DNA of 64,000 bases from Oceanobacillus halophilus. Lineage in GTDB: Bacteria > Bacillota > Bacilli > Bacillales > Amphibacillaceae. Positions within the stretch are counted from its first letter, which is position 1. Each line of letters begins with the position of its first letter. Shown piece by piece: positions 9,309-19,076 of the stretch. Where the stretch lies: positions 310,001 to 374,000 of the forward strand of contig NZ_RBZP01000002.1 of assembly GCF_003628505.1 (NCBI RefSeq), in the 5' to 3' direction. The translations under genes were made by a program, and so were the position numbers. Under the pieces are notes generated by a model. The model was given only the letters and a program-made list of their open reading frames with translations, was not told the DNA's origin and did not search any database.

Positions 9309-10252
9309 CTTACCCTCCTTCCACTTTCAATACTCTCTAGAATCGGTTCTTGTTTAATACACTTCTCTGTTGCGATTTCACATCTTGGATGAAATCGACA
9401 ACCTTTTGGCATTTGATTAATATCTGGTACGTTACCCCTAATTGTATGAAGTCTTTCTTTTGGTTTTCCTATTCCTGGTATAGATTGTATTAATCCTTGT
9501 GTATATGGATGCTTAGGTTTTTGAAATATTTCTTCTACAGATCCCATTTCTACTATTTGACCAGCATACATAACAATTACTTTATTACAGTTCTCAGCTA
9601 CAACTGCTAAATCATGGGTTATAATAACCATGGTCATTCCAAACTCATTTTTTAAATCAGTGAGTATATCAAGCACCTGAGCTTGAATTGTTACATCTAA
9701 TGCTGTAGTTGGTTCATCGGCCAATAGTAACTTAGGGTTACACGCTAAAGCAATAGCAATCATTATCCTTTGTCTCATACCGCCTGACAATTCATGTGGA
9801 TACGCTTTCAATTTTTCTTCTGGATCAGGAATCTTTACCTTTTTTAATAATTCAATAGACCGTTTTTTAACATCCTTCCGATTATAGTTCGTGTGATATC
9901 TAAATACCTCTGCAAGTTGGTTTCCAACTGTAAAGGAAGGGTTAAGTGAAGTCATTGGTTCTTGAAAGATTGTAGCAATCTCTTTTCCACGTATAGCATT
10001 CATTTTGTCATCGGAGTATCCTACTAAATCCTTGTCTTCTAGTAATATTTCACCGCTAGTTATTCTTACCCCAGTTACTGGCAGTAACCCTAAAATAGAT
10101 AATACAGTCATACTCTTACCAGAACCACTTTCACCAACAATTGCTAATGTATCTCCAGATTGTACCTGGAAATTAACATTTTTTAAAATTGAATGAGGCA
10201 ATTTACCAGTTGTTTCAACGTTAAGATTTTTAACTTCAAGTACTGTACTCAA
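9290..10252 (-). CDS. Oligopeptide/dipeptide-type ABC transporter ATP-binding protein (OppD/DppD family)
   Basis: A 320-residue ABC ATPase: Walker A GESGSGKSM near residue 40, signature SGGMRQRIMIAIAL, Walker B LLLADEPTTALD, and the Opp-type C-terminus with PKGCRFHPRCE. Translation starts at a TTG (10252) with GAGGAGG eight bases upstream. It follows the permease gene by 12 bases and overlaps the second ATPase gene. Together with that ATPase it powers the two permeases encoded just upstream. Confidence 0.95.
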   Translation of the reverse strand: MSTVLEVKNLNVETTGKLPHSILKNVNFQVQSGDTLAIVGESGSGKSMTVLSILGLLPVTGVRITSGEILLEDKDLVGYSDDKMNAIRGKEIATIFQEPMTSLNPSFTVGNQLAEVFRYHTNYNRKDVKKRSIELLKKVKIPDPEEKLKAYPHELSGGMRQRIMIAIALACNPKLLLADEPTTALDVTIQAQVLDILTDLKNEFGMTMVIITHDLAVVAENCNKVIVMYAGQIVEMGSVEEIFQKPKHPYTQGLIQSIPGIGKPKERLHTIRGNVPDINQMPKGCRFHPRCEIATEKCIKQEPILESIESGRRVRCWHTL

Positions 10253-10264
10253 TCTAATGCCTCC

Positions 10265-11179
10265 TCACTTTCTATTCCTAATAATATGTGGATCAAATGC
10301 ATCTCGAAGGGTGTCTCCAAAGATATTGAATGCAATAACAACCACCATCAGTGCAATCCCTGGATACAGTGCAACTCCTGGGGCTGTAGTAATATAACGA
10401 AAACCATCTTGAATCATATTGCCCCAAGTAGGATTTGGTGGTTGAATACCTAAACCTAGAAAACTTAAACTAGCTTCTACTCTTATAGCACTTGCCATAT
10501 GAAGGGTAGCCATTACCAGTACAGGTCCAAGAATATTAGGGAATATATGAACCACTAAAATGCGAAATGTACTCGCTCCTGAAGCAATCGAGGCCTTCAC
10601 AAATTCACTTTCCTTTAATTCTATCGTTGGTCCCCTTGCAATTCTTGCACAGCTGACAATTAAACCAATACTTATGGCAATAATTAAAGTTGTCATATTA
10701 GAACCAAATGCTACCAGTAACATAAGGCCCATTAAGAGCATTGGTATAGATTGAATTGATTCCATAATCCTCATCAATATTTCATCTAATACTCCCCCTT
10801 TAAATCCTGCAACCATCCCAATTGCAGTTCCAATAATGCTACTTATCATAACAGAGATAAAACCAACCAACAATGAGATACGCGAGCCATATATTATTCT
10901 ACTTAATATATCCCTTCCAAATGAATCAGTACCAAGCCAATGAGCACTAGATGGCGCTTGCATTCTCTCACTTGCATTTTGCGTGATTGGATCATATGGG
11001 CTAACTACAGGCGCAAATATAGAAATAAGAATAATCATTATCAATATAAATAAGGCTGCCATGCCTATCTTACTCTTTTTTAAAACTGACCAAAACACTA
11101 ATTTTTGTTTTACTGGTAGTGGTTGGGGAGAATTATTTAAGTTAGTAATAGTCTTATTTCTAAGTGCAGGTTCACTCAA
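10265..11179 (-). CDS. ABC transporter permease (DppC/OppC family)
   Basis: A 304-residue membrane protein with an N-terminal cytoplasmic arm, a first membrane helix near residues 37-57 (MAALFILIMIILISIFAPVV), a periplasm-side segment with HWLGTDSFGRDILSR, and five further helices. The EAA-type loop follows RIARGPTIELKESEFVKA. It forms the translocation pore with the DppB-like subunit. The start is a TTG at 11179 with AGGAGGG at proper spacing. It lies 30 bases after the DppB-like gene. Confidence 0.94.
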   Translation of the reverse strand: MSEPALRNKTITNLNNSPQPLPVKQKLVFWSVLKKSKIGMAALFILIMIILISIFAPVVSPYDPITQNASERMQAPSSAHWLGTDSFGRDILSRIIYGSRISLLVGFISVMISSIIGTAIGMVAGFKGGVLDEILMRIMESIQSIPMLLMGLMLLVAFGSNMTTLIIAISIGLIVSCARIARGPTIELKESEFVKASIASGASTFRILVVHIFPNILGPVLVMATLHMASAIRVEASLSFLGLGIQPPNPTWGNMIQDGFRYITTAPGVALYPGIALMVVVIAFNIFGDTLRDAFDPHIIRNRK

Positions 11180-11209
11180 TTATATCCCTCCTTTTCAAAT
11201 TATTATGGA

Positions 11210-12142
11210 TTATGGCCTAATTTTAGGGTTAAGATATGAATAACTTAGATCGACTACTAAATTAACAAATATAACTAATAAGCAAAATAAAACTAAACAT
11301 GCTTGAAGTACAGGATAATCCCTCGTTTCAATCGCACCAACGGCTAACTTTCCTAAACCCGGACGACTAAATACAGTTTCAGTTAGAACTGCCCCACTTA
11401 TTAATGTTGTAATATTTAGTCCAATAACTGTAACTACCGGTATTAAAGAGTTTCTCAATATATGCTTTAAATTCACAGTCCGTCGTGGCACTCCCTTTGC
11501 TCTAGCTGTTCGAACATAATCCTTATTTAGTTCATCTAACATACTTGAACGTGTAATACGCATCACAATTCCTGATTCAATCAATCCCAAAGTTAAGGCA
11601 GGTAATGCTAGGTGATATAAATTTCCAACAAAACCTTCCCCTGCCCCCATAGAAGGAAATAACGGTATTTTTAAGGAGAAAGCGAGCATCATAAGGATCC
11701 CTAAGAAAAATGCAGGCATTGATAATCCAATTAATGCAGAAACTCTAAAAATAGAGTCCACAAAGGCTCCACGCTTTATGGCAGCATAGATGCCAATAGG
11801 TACACCAATTATCGTAGCAATAAGTACACTAGCAAGTGCAAGTTCTAGTGTATATGGAAGTAGAGAGATAATTTCTGTTGAAATTGATCTTCCACTAGAT
11901 AACGAATTCCCAAAGTCCAACCTTATAACGCCTTCCAAAAATTCTACATATTGTACACTTACTGGTTTATCTAAACCCATTTCCTCCTTAAGAGCCCTTA
12001 GTGCATCAGGTGTAGCGTTTTCTCCTAATATTGAACTAGCTGGGTCACTTGGAAGTATTCTAAGTACAAAAAAGATGGCTGTTACTGCTAAAAATATAGT
12101 TGGGATTGTCCAAAGTATCCTTCGAATTGTATATTTAATCAT
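11210..12142 (-). CDS. ABC transporter permease (DppB/OppB family)
   Basis: A 310-residue six-helix permease starting with the classic MIKYTIRRILWTIPTI segment, containing LRILPSDPAS and the family pattern EMGLDKPVSVQYVEF, and the conserved cytoplasmic loop VRTARAKGVPRRTVNLKH. It pairs with the DppC-like subunit. ATG 12142 follows a G-rich ribosome site. The 80-base gap to the binding-protein gene contains a hairpin (12175-12206), the usual place for differential expression of a binding protein over its permease. Confidence 0.95.
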   Translation of the reverse strand: MIKYTIRRILWTIPTIFLAVTAIFFVLRILPSDPASSILGENATPDALRALKEEMGLDKPVSVQYVEFLEGVIRLDFGNSLSSGRSISTEIISLLPYTLELALASVLIATIIGVPIGIYAAIKRGAFVDSIFRVSALIGLSMPAFFLGILMMLAFSLKIPLFPSMGAGEGFVGNLYHLALPALTLGLIESGIVMRITRSSMLDELNKDYVRTARAKGVPRRTVNLKHILRNSLIPVVTVIGLNITTLISGAVLTETVFSRPGLGKLAVGAIETRDYPVLQACLVLFCLLVIFVNLVVDLSYSYLNPKIRP

Positions 12143-12174
12143 CGGTAACCCCCCTCTTATAAATAGTGTTTTAT

Positions 12175-12206
12175 TTACAAGAGGAACTTAAAAGTCCCCC
12201 TTGTAA
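12175..12206 (-). promoter_or_regulatory. Hairpin between binding-protein and permease genes
   Basis: TTACAAGAGG at 12175-12184 can pair with CCCCTTGTAA at 12197-12206 (9 of 10 positions) around a 12-base loop. No T run follows on the minus strand, so it is more likely an mRNA-stabilising or partial read-through stem than a full terminator. It would leave more binding-protein than permease message. Confidence 0.45.
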
Positions 12207-12222
12207 TATCTACCGTTACTAA

Positions 12223-13833
12223 CTATTTAGTTATTTCCGTATTTTCATCAATATTATAGTAATAAATCATAGTACCATCTATATCATTATTGTTGTATCC
12301 TAAGTTAACCTCATTTCTTCTAATAAGTACTGTTTTCAACTCAACAAGTGGCACAAATACATAATCCTCTTTAATCTGTTCTTGGGCCTTTTTATAAATC
12401 TCTATAGCTTTTTTTTCGTCAACTTCAACACTTCCTTGTTCAATTAAATCATCAACTTTGTCATAATGACTATAATTGGTAACTGCAGTGGGCGTACCAA
12501 CTGTAGCAGGTCCATAGAAAAACTGTGATAGCGTAACATTGGCATGTGGCGCTCTAACATAGCCGTACATGACAATATTGTTTAAATCATCTCTCGCATT
12601 AGCATGATATGTGGAATGATCTACTTGCTCCAATGGCATGTCAATTCCAGCTTTCTTTAACTGATCTTGTACAAAGACCATTTTATCTAAATAAGAACTT
12701 AAAGTGCTGATATATTGAGTAGGTAAGGTAAGACCGTCTTCATAGCCTGCTTCCTTCAGTAAATCTTTGGTTTTTTCAACATCATATTCATAACTACCAA
12801 CATTTGCAGCACCAAAATATCCTGTTGTTACGGGTCCCTCTGGTACAGATGCAGCTTCTTTTGCACTAATTTCCTCAATTAATGGTTCGATATCAATCGC
12901 GTGTGCTATAGCCTTTCTAACTTTAATATCATCTAAAGGTGCTTTGGAAGTGTTTAAATAAATCCCCCATAATAAAGGTGGATTTGTATAATCTATAGTC
13001 AAATCATTATTCTGATTTCTCTTGTCCACCCATAGTTGGTCATTTATCCCTGGTGCTAGATGTATCTCACCTTGATCCATCGCAATCTCTATTGCTGTTG
13101 TATCAGTCATTATCATAAATTCTATATTATTTAACCTAGGCTCTCCTTTGAAGTAGTCCTCATTTTTAACCAATACAACTTTCTCATTAGAGTTATATTC
13201 TTCAAAGATAAATGGCCCAGTTCCAACAGGGGATGTCATAAAACTATCACCAGCATCTTTTATTGCTTCAGTATTGACTATCATTCCTCCATGATAATTT
13301 ATCACCTTTAAAAGAAATGATGTATCTGGTTGAGTAAGATTAAATTCGACTGTATAATCATCTGGGGTCTCAATACTTGCTATATTATTATAATCATTTT
13401 TCCACGGTGAACCCGTTTCCTCATCCATTACTCTTTCAAATGACTTTTTAACATCACTTGAGGTTAATTCACCATAGCCCTTTTGCCACTGAACCCCCTC
13501 CTTTAGAAAGAATGTCCATTTTGTTGCATCTTCATTATGTTCCCAATCTTGGGCTAAGTCTCCTTCTATCTTCGAAAAATCAACTGTACCAGATGGGAAT
13601 TTCACAAGACCATTAAAGATTGTCTGTACAATAGCTACTTCATTTACAGGAGAAGCGAAATGTGGGTCTAGTTTTTCTGCTTCTCCACTTATTGCAACTC
13701 TTAATGTATCTCCTTCAGAACCTAGTGAATCTTCATTTTGTGAAGGTTGCTCCGATTCTTTACATCCTGCTAGTACTACTAATAATAACAAAAAGAAATA
13801 TAATAGAATTTTACTTTTAAATTTACAATTCAT
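12223..13833 (-). CDS. ABC transporter substrate-binding lipoprotein (DppA/OppA-like, SBP family 5)
   Basis: A 536-residue lipoprotein from ATG 13833, which has a GGGGGAG site before it; the longer frame overlaps the upstream gene and has none. The signal peptide KILLYFFLLLLVV ends in the lipobox LAGC. The mature protein shows family 5 motifs: LRVAISGEAEKLDPHF, FNGLVKF, and WTFFLKEGVQWQ. It captures the solute outside the membrane for the permeases encoded downstream. It begins 13 bases after the acyl-CoA dehydrogenase stop, so uptake and oxidation are cotranscribed. Family 5 proteins bind peptides but also many other ligands; the ligand is unknown. Confidence 0.94.
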   Translation of the reverse strand: MNCKFKSKILLYFFLLLLVVLAGCKESEQPSQNEDSLGSEGDTLRVAISGEAEKLDPHFASPVNEVAIVQTIFNGLVKFPSGTVDFSKIEGDLAQDWEHNEDATKWTFFLKEGVQWQKGYGELTSSDVKKSFERVMDEETGSPWKNDYNNIASIETPDDYTVEFNLTQPDTSFLLKVINYHGGMIVNTEAIKDAGDSFMTSPVGTGPFIFEEYNSNEKVVLVKNEDYFKGEPRLNNIEFMIMTDTTAIEIAMDQGEIHLAPGINDQLWVDKRNQNNDLTIDYTNPPLLWGIYLNTSKAPLDDIKVRKAIAHAIDIEPLIEEISAKEAASVPEGPVTTGYFGAANVGSYEYDVEKTKDLLKEAGYEDGLTLPTQYISTLSSYLDKMVFVQDQLKKAGIDMPLEQVDHSTYHANARDDLNNIVMYGYVRAPHANVTLSQFFYGPATVGTPTAVTNYSHYDKVDDLIEQGSVEVDEKKAIEIYKKAQEQIKEDYVFVPLVELKTVLIRRNEVNLGYNNNDIDGTMIYYYNIDENTEITK

Positions 13834-13846
13834 TTTTTCTCCCCCA

Positions 13847-15001
13847 CTATCTAAGCATTTTTCTTGCAATAATAAATTTTTGTATTTCTGTTGCTCCTTC
13901 CACAATTCTCATGACTCGGATGTCTCTGAACCACCTTTCTAGAGGTAGTTCTTTAGTTAATCCCATCCCTCCATGAATTTGGATTGAACGATCTAACACT
14001 TTAAAGGCCATTTCAGTTGCATGTAGTTTACACATAGAGGCTTCCTCAATAACATCCTCACCTCTCTCTAGTTTCCAAGCTGTTTCATAAGTTAACAGTC
14101 TAGCAGTTTTGATATCAACAGCTGAATCTACTAACATCCATTGGACTGCTTGACGGGTTGAGAGTGCCTTTCCAAATGTTTCTCTTTGTTTAGCATATCT
14201 AATCGACATATCTAAGGCCCTTTGAGCCATCCCTAGACAAGTAGCAGCCATTTTTATACGACCATATGCTGCCCATTCCTTAAAGAGCTGAAATCCTTCA
14301 CCAATCTCACCAAGTACTTGAGAGTTTGGAACTATAACATTATCAAATATTAGTTCAGTAGAATACTGAGGTCTAATCACAGGAACTTTACGATTAACTT
14401 TAAAACCATCAGTATTAGCATCGACAAGGAACATTGTTATTCCACCACGGCCTCGTTTTTCTTTATCGGTAACAGCAGTTACAAAAAGGAAATCTGCACG
14501 ATCTGCTAAAGTGCTAAATAATTTCGTACCATTAATGACCCAATTATCCCCTTCCTTGGTTGCAGTAGTTTGAATTGCAGCTGCATCAGATCCTGCACCT
14601 GGCTCAGTGTTAGCCATTGCTGACCTTTTTTCACCACGAATTACTGGTAGTAAGTATTTGTCAACTTGTACATCTTTTGCATTGTATAAAATACCAGGTG
14701 GTTCTCCACCAAATGGACTATGATGCGCAGTACCAATTGTTGTTTTGCTTTTTTCCTCTTGCGCAACTGCCATTCCAAGAGGTCCCACTCCTCCACCACC
14801 TAATTCAGTTGGTGTGGTCAACGCCCACAATCCATTGTCTTTTAATTTATCTGATATCCGCTTATGCTCTTCTTCAGGTAGCTCTACCCAATCAGGATTT
14901 GTATTACACAACTGTTGTTCTAGTGGCCGACACTCTTTTTCAACAAACTTTCTAATAGTACTACGAAGCATTTGAATCTCCTCAGGCAACCTAAAATCCA
15001 A
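13847..15001 (-). CDS. Acyl-CoA dehydrogenase
   Basis: A 384-residue dehydrogenase. I place the start at TTG 15001 rather than GTG 15010, because AAGGAG abuts the GTG but is eight bases from the TTG, giving MDFRLPEEIQML like the paralogue at 3354. Family motifs are NTEPGAGSDAAA near 130, WVINGTKLFST, and IVEGATEIQKF, with catalytic Glu at about E368. The first third has an unusual Gly-rich loop, LGGGGVGPLG. It lies 15 bases after the ADP-forming ligase gene and 13 before the binding-protein gene, so its substrate is probably the imported and activated acid. Confidence 0.94.
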   Translation of the reverse strand: MDFRLPEEIQMLRSTIRKFVEKECRPLEQQLCNTNPDWVELPEEEHKRISDKLKDNGLWALTTPTELGGGGVGPLGMAVAQEEKSKTTIGTAHHSPFGGEPPGILYNAKDVQVDKYLLPVIRGEKRSAMANTEPGAGSDAAAIQTTATKEGDNWVINGTKLFSTLADRADFLFVTAVTDKEKRGRGGITMFLVDANTDGFKVNRKVPVIRPQYSTELIFDNVIVPNSQVLGEIGEGFQLFKEWAAYGRIKMAATCLGMAQRALDMSIRYAKQRETFGKALSTRQAVQWMLVDSAVDIKTARLLTYETAWKLERGEDVIEEASMCKLHATEMAFKVLDRSIQIHGGMGLTKELPLERWFRDIRVMRIVEGATEIQKFIIARKMLR

Positions 15002-15024
15002 ATTAAACACTCCTTATATTAGTT

Positions 15025-17172
15025 TTAGTTTTCTTCTTCCACAACGACTAATGCATCCACAATTTTTACTCCATTAGAATTTGCTACAACTGGGTTTATA
15101 TCAATTTGAATACTTTGTTTTAGAGATGCGCATATAATAGAAAAGTTTGATATGAATTCTGATAACAAATCAATATTAACTGGTTTTTGGCCTCTAAAAC
15201 CTTTCATAATGTTATATCCTTGAATCTCTTCTATTAACCTCTTTGCTTGTATTTTAGATAAAGGTGGTAAAACAGTCTTAGTATCCTTTATCGCTTCAAC
15301 AAAAATGCCTCCTAAACCGAATGTTATGGATGGACCTAACTGCTTATCTACAGTACATCCAACAAAAAGCTCCACTCCATCACTAATCATTTCCTGTACT
15401 AATATTCCATCTATTTCCTCTAAATTTGCTTTTTGCAAAACCTCACTCTCTATCTTTTGGTAAGCGTTTTCAACCTCCTCAACAGTTTTTAAATTCAGAA
15501 TCACTCCACCTATATCTGTCTTGTGTGGTATTTTTTCTGATTGAACTTTAAGAGCAACGGGAAAGCCTATATCTTTTGCATATTCCCCAGCCTCAACAGC
15601 TGAGTGTGCTAACTTTTCATGAGTTATTGGTAAGCCATTTTTCTCCAACCATTTTTTAGCTTTATATTCAAACAAATTATTTTCTATTGATATTTCATTT
15701 TTTAGTAGTCTTCTTTTATCTGAAATAAAAGTTAGCATTTCATTTTTTCTTTTAAAATTTGAATGAATTTTAACTAACTTATTTATAGCTTCTATACATC
15801 TCTTAGGGCTTTTAAAACAAGCTATTTTTTCTTTTTTTAATAACTCTAATCCTGGTTTTGCCAATTTATCACCAGCCATCCAAATAACGACTAGTGGCTT
15901 ATTTATTTCTTTTGACTTATCTATAAGAAATTGAGCCATTTCAGCTGACCGTTCACCTGTAACCATTGTTAATGCTACTACTAATATATCAATGTTTGGA
16001 TCCTCCGCAATTGTATTTATTGAATCACTGAATAATTTATTAGAGCTCGCTATTTGTGCAGTTAAATCTACAGGATTTATTGAAGAACCAAAATCAGGCA
16101 GATAGTTACTTAGGTTTTCAATTGTACGATTGTTAAGTTTAGGAACTTCAAGATCATTTATGGAACACTGGTCGGCTATAATTACTCCAGCCCCCCCTGA
16201 AGTCGTTACTATACCAACTCGATTTCCAGAAGGCTTCTTTGTTTTTGTTAGTAGCTTACATAAATCCGATATTTCATCAATATCCTTTACTTTAATGAAA
16301 CCTAATTGCTGAAATAAACTATCGTAGAGTTCACCTGCTCCAACAAGTGCAGCAGTATGAGATGATGCAGCTATAGCGCCTACCTCAGACTCACCAACTT
16401 TAAATGTAATAAGAGGTTTCTGTTCAATTAAACAAATCTCGGCTAGGTCCAATAATTTATCAGGATTTTTAAAACCTTCTACATAACTTATTAATATATC
16501 GGTATCTTTCTGCTTAGCGAACTCTAATAAGAAATCAGATACTTCAAGATCAACTTCATTACCAGTGCTAACCACGTAATTAAAACCTATACCTTCTTCT
16601 TGAAGTTGATTAAAGGTTGAAAAACCAAGAGCACCGCTTTGTGATGCAAAAGCAACCGGACCAGAACTAATTGAAGGAAGATTGAGAGCTCCACTAAAAC
16701 TTGCTGCTACATTATTTTTAACGTTAAAAATTCCCTGGCAATTAGGACCTAAAATCCTTATATCTCCTCTGTTTGAGACTTCTTCTAAATAGTTTTGAAG
16801 GCCTTCTCCATCACTTCCCGACTCAGCGAAACCGGAACTATAAATAATTACATTCGGAACGTTTCTATTCAAACACTGTTCTATCACATTTGGAATGCTC
16901 TTAGCTGGTACTATCAATATCGCTAGATCAATAGGGCCATTAATCGAGTTTATATCAGGAAATGTAGGAATTTTATTTATTTCCTTATACTTTGGATTAA
17001 CTGGATAAATCTCTCCTTGAAATTCATATTTTATTAAATTATTTAAAGTCCTTCCACTAATACTTTTTTCGTTTGGAGAAGCCCCAACAATTGCAATTGA
17101 TGCTGGATTAAAAAATGTTCCAAAATTCAATTTCTTATAACCGCCAAATTCTGTCTTAATTTTTAAACTCAT
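15025..17172 (-). CDS. ADP-forming acyl-CoA synthetase, fused alpha and beta subunits
   Basis: A 715-residue protein. The N-terminal 450 residues form a CoA-binding and ligase unit: FNPASIAIVGAS near 21, and the phospho-histidine motif SSHTAALVGA with H272. The C-terminal 220 residues are an ATP-grasp domain starting near KKWLEKNGLPITHEK and containing FPVALKVQSEKIPHKTDIGG. The family makes acyl-CoA from acid, CoA and ATP with release of ADP and phosphate, through phospho-His. A GAAGGG site sits directly before ATG 17172, closer than usual. It is the first gene of the operon divergent from the LysR gene. Substrate could be acetate, propionate or an aromatic or branched acid. Confidence 0.93.
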   Translation of the reverse strand: MSLKIKTEFGGYKKLNFGTFFNPASIAIVGASPNEKSISGRTLNNLIKYEFQGEIYPVNPKYKEINKIPTFPDINSINGPIDLAILIVPAKSIPNVIEQCLNRNVPNVIIYSSGFAESGSDGEGLQNYLEEVSNRGDIRILGPNCQGIFNVKNNVAASFSGALNLPSISSGPVAFASQSGALGFSTFNQLQEEGIGFNYVVSTGNEVDLEVSDFLLEFAKQKDTDILISYVEGFKNPDKLLDLAEICLIEQKPLITFKVGESEVGAIAASSHTAALVGAGELYDSLFQQLGFIKVKDIDEISDLCKLLTKTKKPSGNRVGIVTTSGGAGVIIADQCSINDLEVPKLNNRTIENLSNYLPDFGSSINPVDLTAQIASSNKLFSDSINTIAEDPNIDILVVALTMVTGERSAEMAQFLIDKSKEINKPLVVIWMAGDKLAKPGLELLKKEKIACFKSPKRCIEAINKLVKIHSNFKRKNEMLTFISDKRRLLKNEISIENNLFEYKAKKWLEKNGLPITHEKLAHSAVEAGEYAKDIGFPVALKVQSEKIPHKTDIGGVILNLKTVEEVENAYQKIESEVLQKANLEEIDGILVQEMISDGVELFVGCTVDKQLGPSITFGLGGIFVEAIKDTKTVLPPLSKIQAKRLIEEIQGYNIMKGFRGQKPVNIDLLSEFISNFSIICASLKQSIQIDINPVVANSNGVKIVDALVVVEEEN

Positions 17173-17234
17173 CCCTTCTTTTTAATTTTTAATAAATAGA
17201 GAATATTTACTTAATTTAGATAATACAAAAAAAT

Positions 17235-17275
17235 ACCTATAGACACAAATACATTATTTATATTAATATATAGGT
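17235..17275. promoter_or_regulatory. Candidate LysR-type operator in the divergent intergenic region
   Basis: The 132-base region between the divergent genes contains ACCTATA (17235-17241) and its exact complement TATAGGT (17269-17275), spaced by 27 bases. LysR proteins bind dyads in just such shared promoter regions, so this may be the recognition and activation site. The half-site spacing is wider than the usual T-N11-A box; the assignment is tentative. Confidence 0.35.
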
Positions 17276-17304
17276 TAAAGCTATAAGTTAAAGGAGTAAA
17301 GGTA

Positions 17305-18192
17305 ATGGATATAAGACAAATGAAGTATTTTCATGCAATTGTTAAATATAAAACATTCACAAAAGCTGCCCAACTTCTCCATATATCTCAACCATCCCTT
17401 AGTTCCCAAATTAAAGATCTTGAAAAGGAACTAGGTTGTGTATTATTTGAACGGACAACAAAAATTGTATCTTTAACAGAAGCTGGAATAAATTTTTTAA
17501 AACTGATCACACCTATATTAGAACAAGAGAATAGAATCTACCAAGAAATGGAGGATTTAAAGGAAATAGGGTTAAAGAAAGTAAATATAGGAATACTACC
17601 TTCACAAGTATTTTTGTTACCTAAAATTATATTACAATTTAAAAAGAAGTATCCAAATATTGCCATTAATATTTTTGAAATGGGTTCTAAAGACATGGAA
17701 AAATCATTAGAAAAGTATGATATTCATTTAGGGTTAACTTCTCCAATTTCATATTCGAAATTTCTAACATACTTACCTGTTTATGAGGAAGAATTATTTA
17801 TTATTGCACCTTTTGACCATCCTTTTAAAACATATTCTCATATCACCACTTCAGATTTAATAGGACAAGACTTTATTTCTTATAAGGAAGGATATTCTCT
17901 CAGGGAAATCTTATTGAAGGTTTGTTCTGAAGCTGGATTTAAACCAAATATTATGTATGAATGCGGTAGATTAGAAACTATTCGCCAATTAGTAATCTCA
18001 GGTATGGGAATCGCTATAGTCCCAGAAAATTATATACGTTTCGCTATTTCTGATAAAATGAGTATCATCAAAATTGTGAAATCAGATATTCGAAGACCAT
18101 TAAATATTATTATGAGCAAAGATAGACATTATCCTAAACCAGTTCATGATTTAAAGAATTACTTTTTTGATTTTTTTATTGAAACCAGTTAG
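17305..18192 (+). CDS. LysR family transcriptional regulator
   Basis: A 295-residue regulator: N-terminal winged helix-turn-helix MDIRQMKYFHAIVKYKTFTK, then AAQLLHISQPSLSSQIKDLE at residues 24-43. An effector-binding type 2 periplasmic-fold domain from about 90 to the end contains the motif GMGIAIVP. AAAGGAG precedes the ATG. It is the only convincing intact plus-strand gene and diverges from the ADP-forming ligase/ABC importer operon, whose control is its likely task. The effector could be the imported acid or its CoA ester; this is inference. Confidence 0.95.
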   Translation: MDIRQMKYFHAIVKYKTFTKAAQLLHISQPSLSSQIKDLEKELGCVLFERTTKIVSLTEAGINFLKLITPILEQENRIYQEMEDLKEIGLKKVNIGILPSQVFLLPKIILQFKKKYPNIAINIFEMGSKDMEKSLEKYDIHLGLTSPISYSKFLTYLPVYEEELFIIAPFDHPFKTYSHITTSDLIGQDFISYKEGYSLREILLKVCSEAGFKPNIMYECGRLETIRQLVISGMGIAIVPENYIRFAISDKMSIIKIVKSDIRRPLNIIMSKDRHYPKPVHDLKNYFFDFFIETS

Positions 18193-18620
18193 CAAAAGGG
18201 GAATAACACTCTACCTCTCCCCACCACTTACCGTTTCATATACTGTGATTAAAAAATTTAAGTGTATTTACTTGAGGAATTGATTTAGGTTAAACTGACT
18301 ACTCACTAATTCTTTTGGATAAGCTGAGTAGAATTAAACTATATACTTAATCGACAGTTTACCTACTATGTCTTTACTTTATGTCTTTTGTTCAGGTTCT
18401 TTGAGTTTTTTAGGACTCTTAAGTCTCCTTTAAACTTCTTTCAACGTTTCCATAAGTGATAAATTCTTTGTCTACTCTACTAATTTAACTTTTGATTTTG
18501 ACATAATAACTAATTCGCTAGTAGTTGATCTGTTCTTTTTTTATCTCGTTTATTTCATAATAACCTCAATAAAACTATTTTTATATTTCTCAGAGTTCTT
18601 TTTGATTATGACCACTAAAA

Positions 18621-19072
18621 TGTACCACCTGTGACATATTTTTTACCACGGAATGACAAAGAATGTACCAGTAAATGATAGGATGTTTACCACTTTACTT
18701 TCATACTTTGTATAATTAATTAGCACACTTAATTGTGTGGCATTTATTATACATGAGGAATTTTTTATGATTCATTATCGACAGATTTTGGAATTAAGCG
18801 ATGAAGAAATCGGAGCGTTGTTATACAAAATATGAAATAGAACCTGCATGTAAAATCATGATCTCAATGACTAACAGACGAATGCTCAAAGGTATTCAAG
18901 CGGTTTTGAAAAGTAAAAAAAGAACGATGCAAAACAGAAACTGAAAAGAAACATGGAAAATAACAATAATAACTACGGCTTCACACGTGGAGCCTCATAC
19001 TATGGGGAACAAATATATGATGAATGAACAAACTTTAACAAAATTACACGAAATGATTGAATGGAGTGACCG
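18621..19072 (+). mobile_element. Remnant of an IS21-family insertion sequence (istA ends plus istB start)
   Basis: The left end shows four repeats of the type TGTACCA/TTTACCA (near 18621, 18642, 18665 and 18686), like the multiple terminal repeats of IS21 elements. At 18767 an ATG with GAGGA upstream starts an IstA-like N-terminus (MIHYRQILELSDE) that stops after 22 codons. Near 18963-19027 the frame NNNNNYGFTRGASYYG matches an IstA C-terminus. The overlapping ATGs near 19018 start IstB (MNEQTLTKLHEM), which breaks off after about 15 codons. Most of istA and istB is deleted, so the element is dead. Confidence 0.75.
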
Positions 19073-19076
19073 AAAA

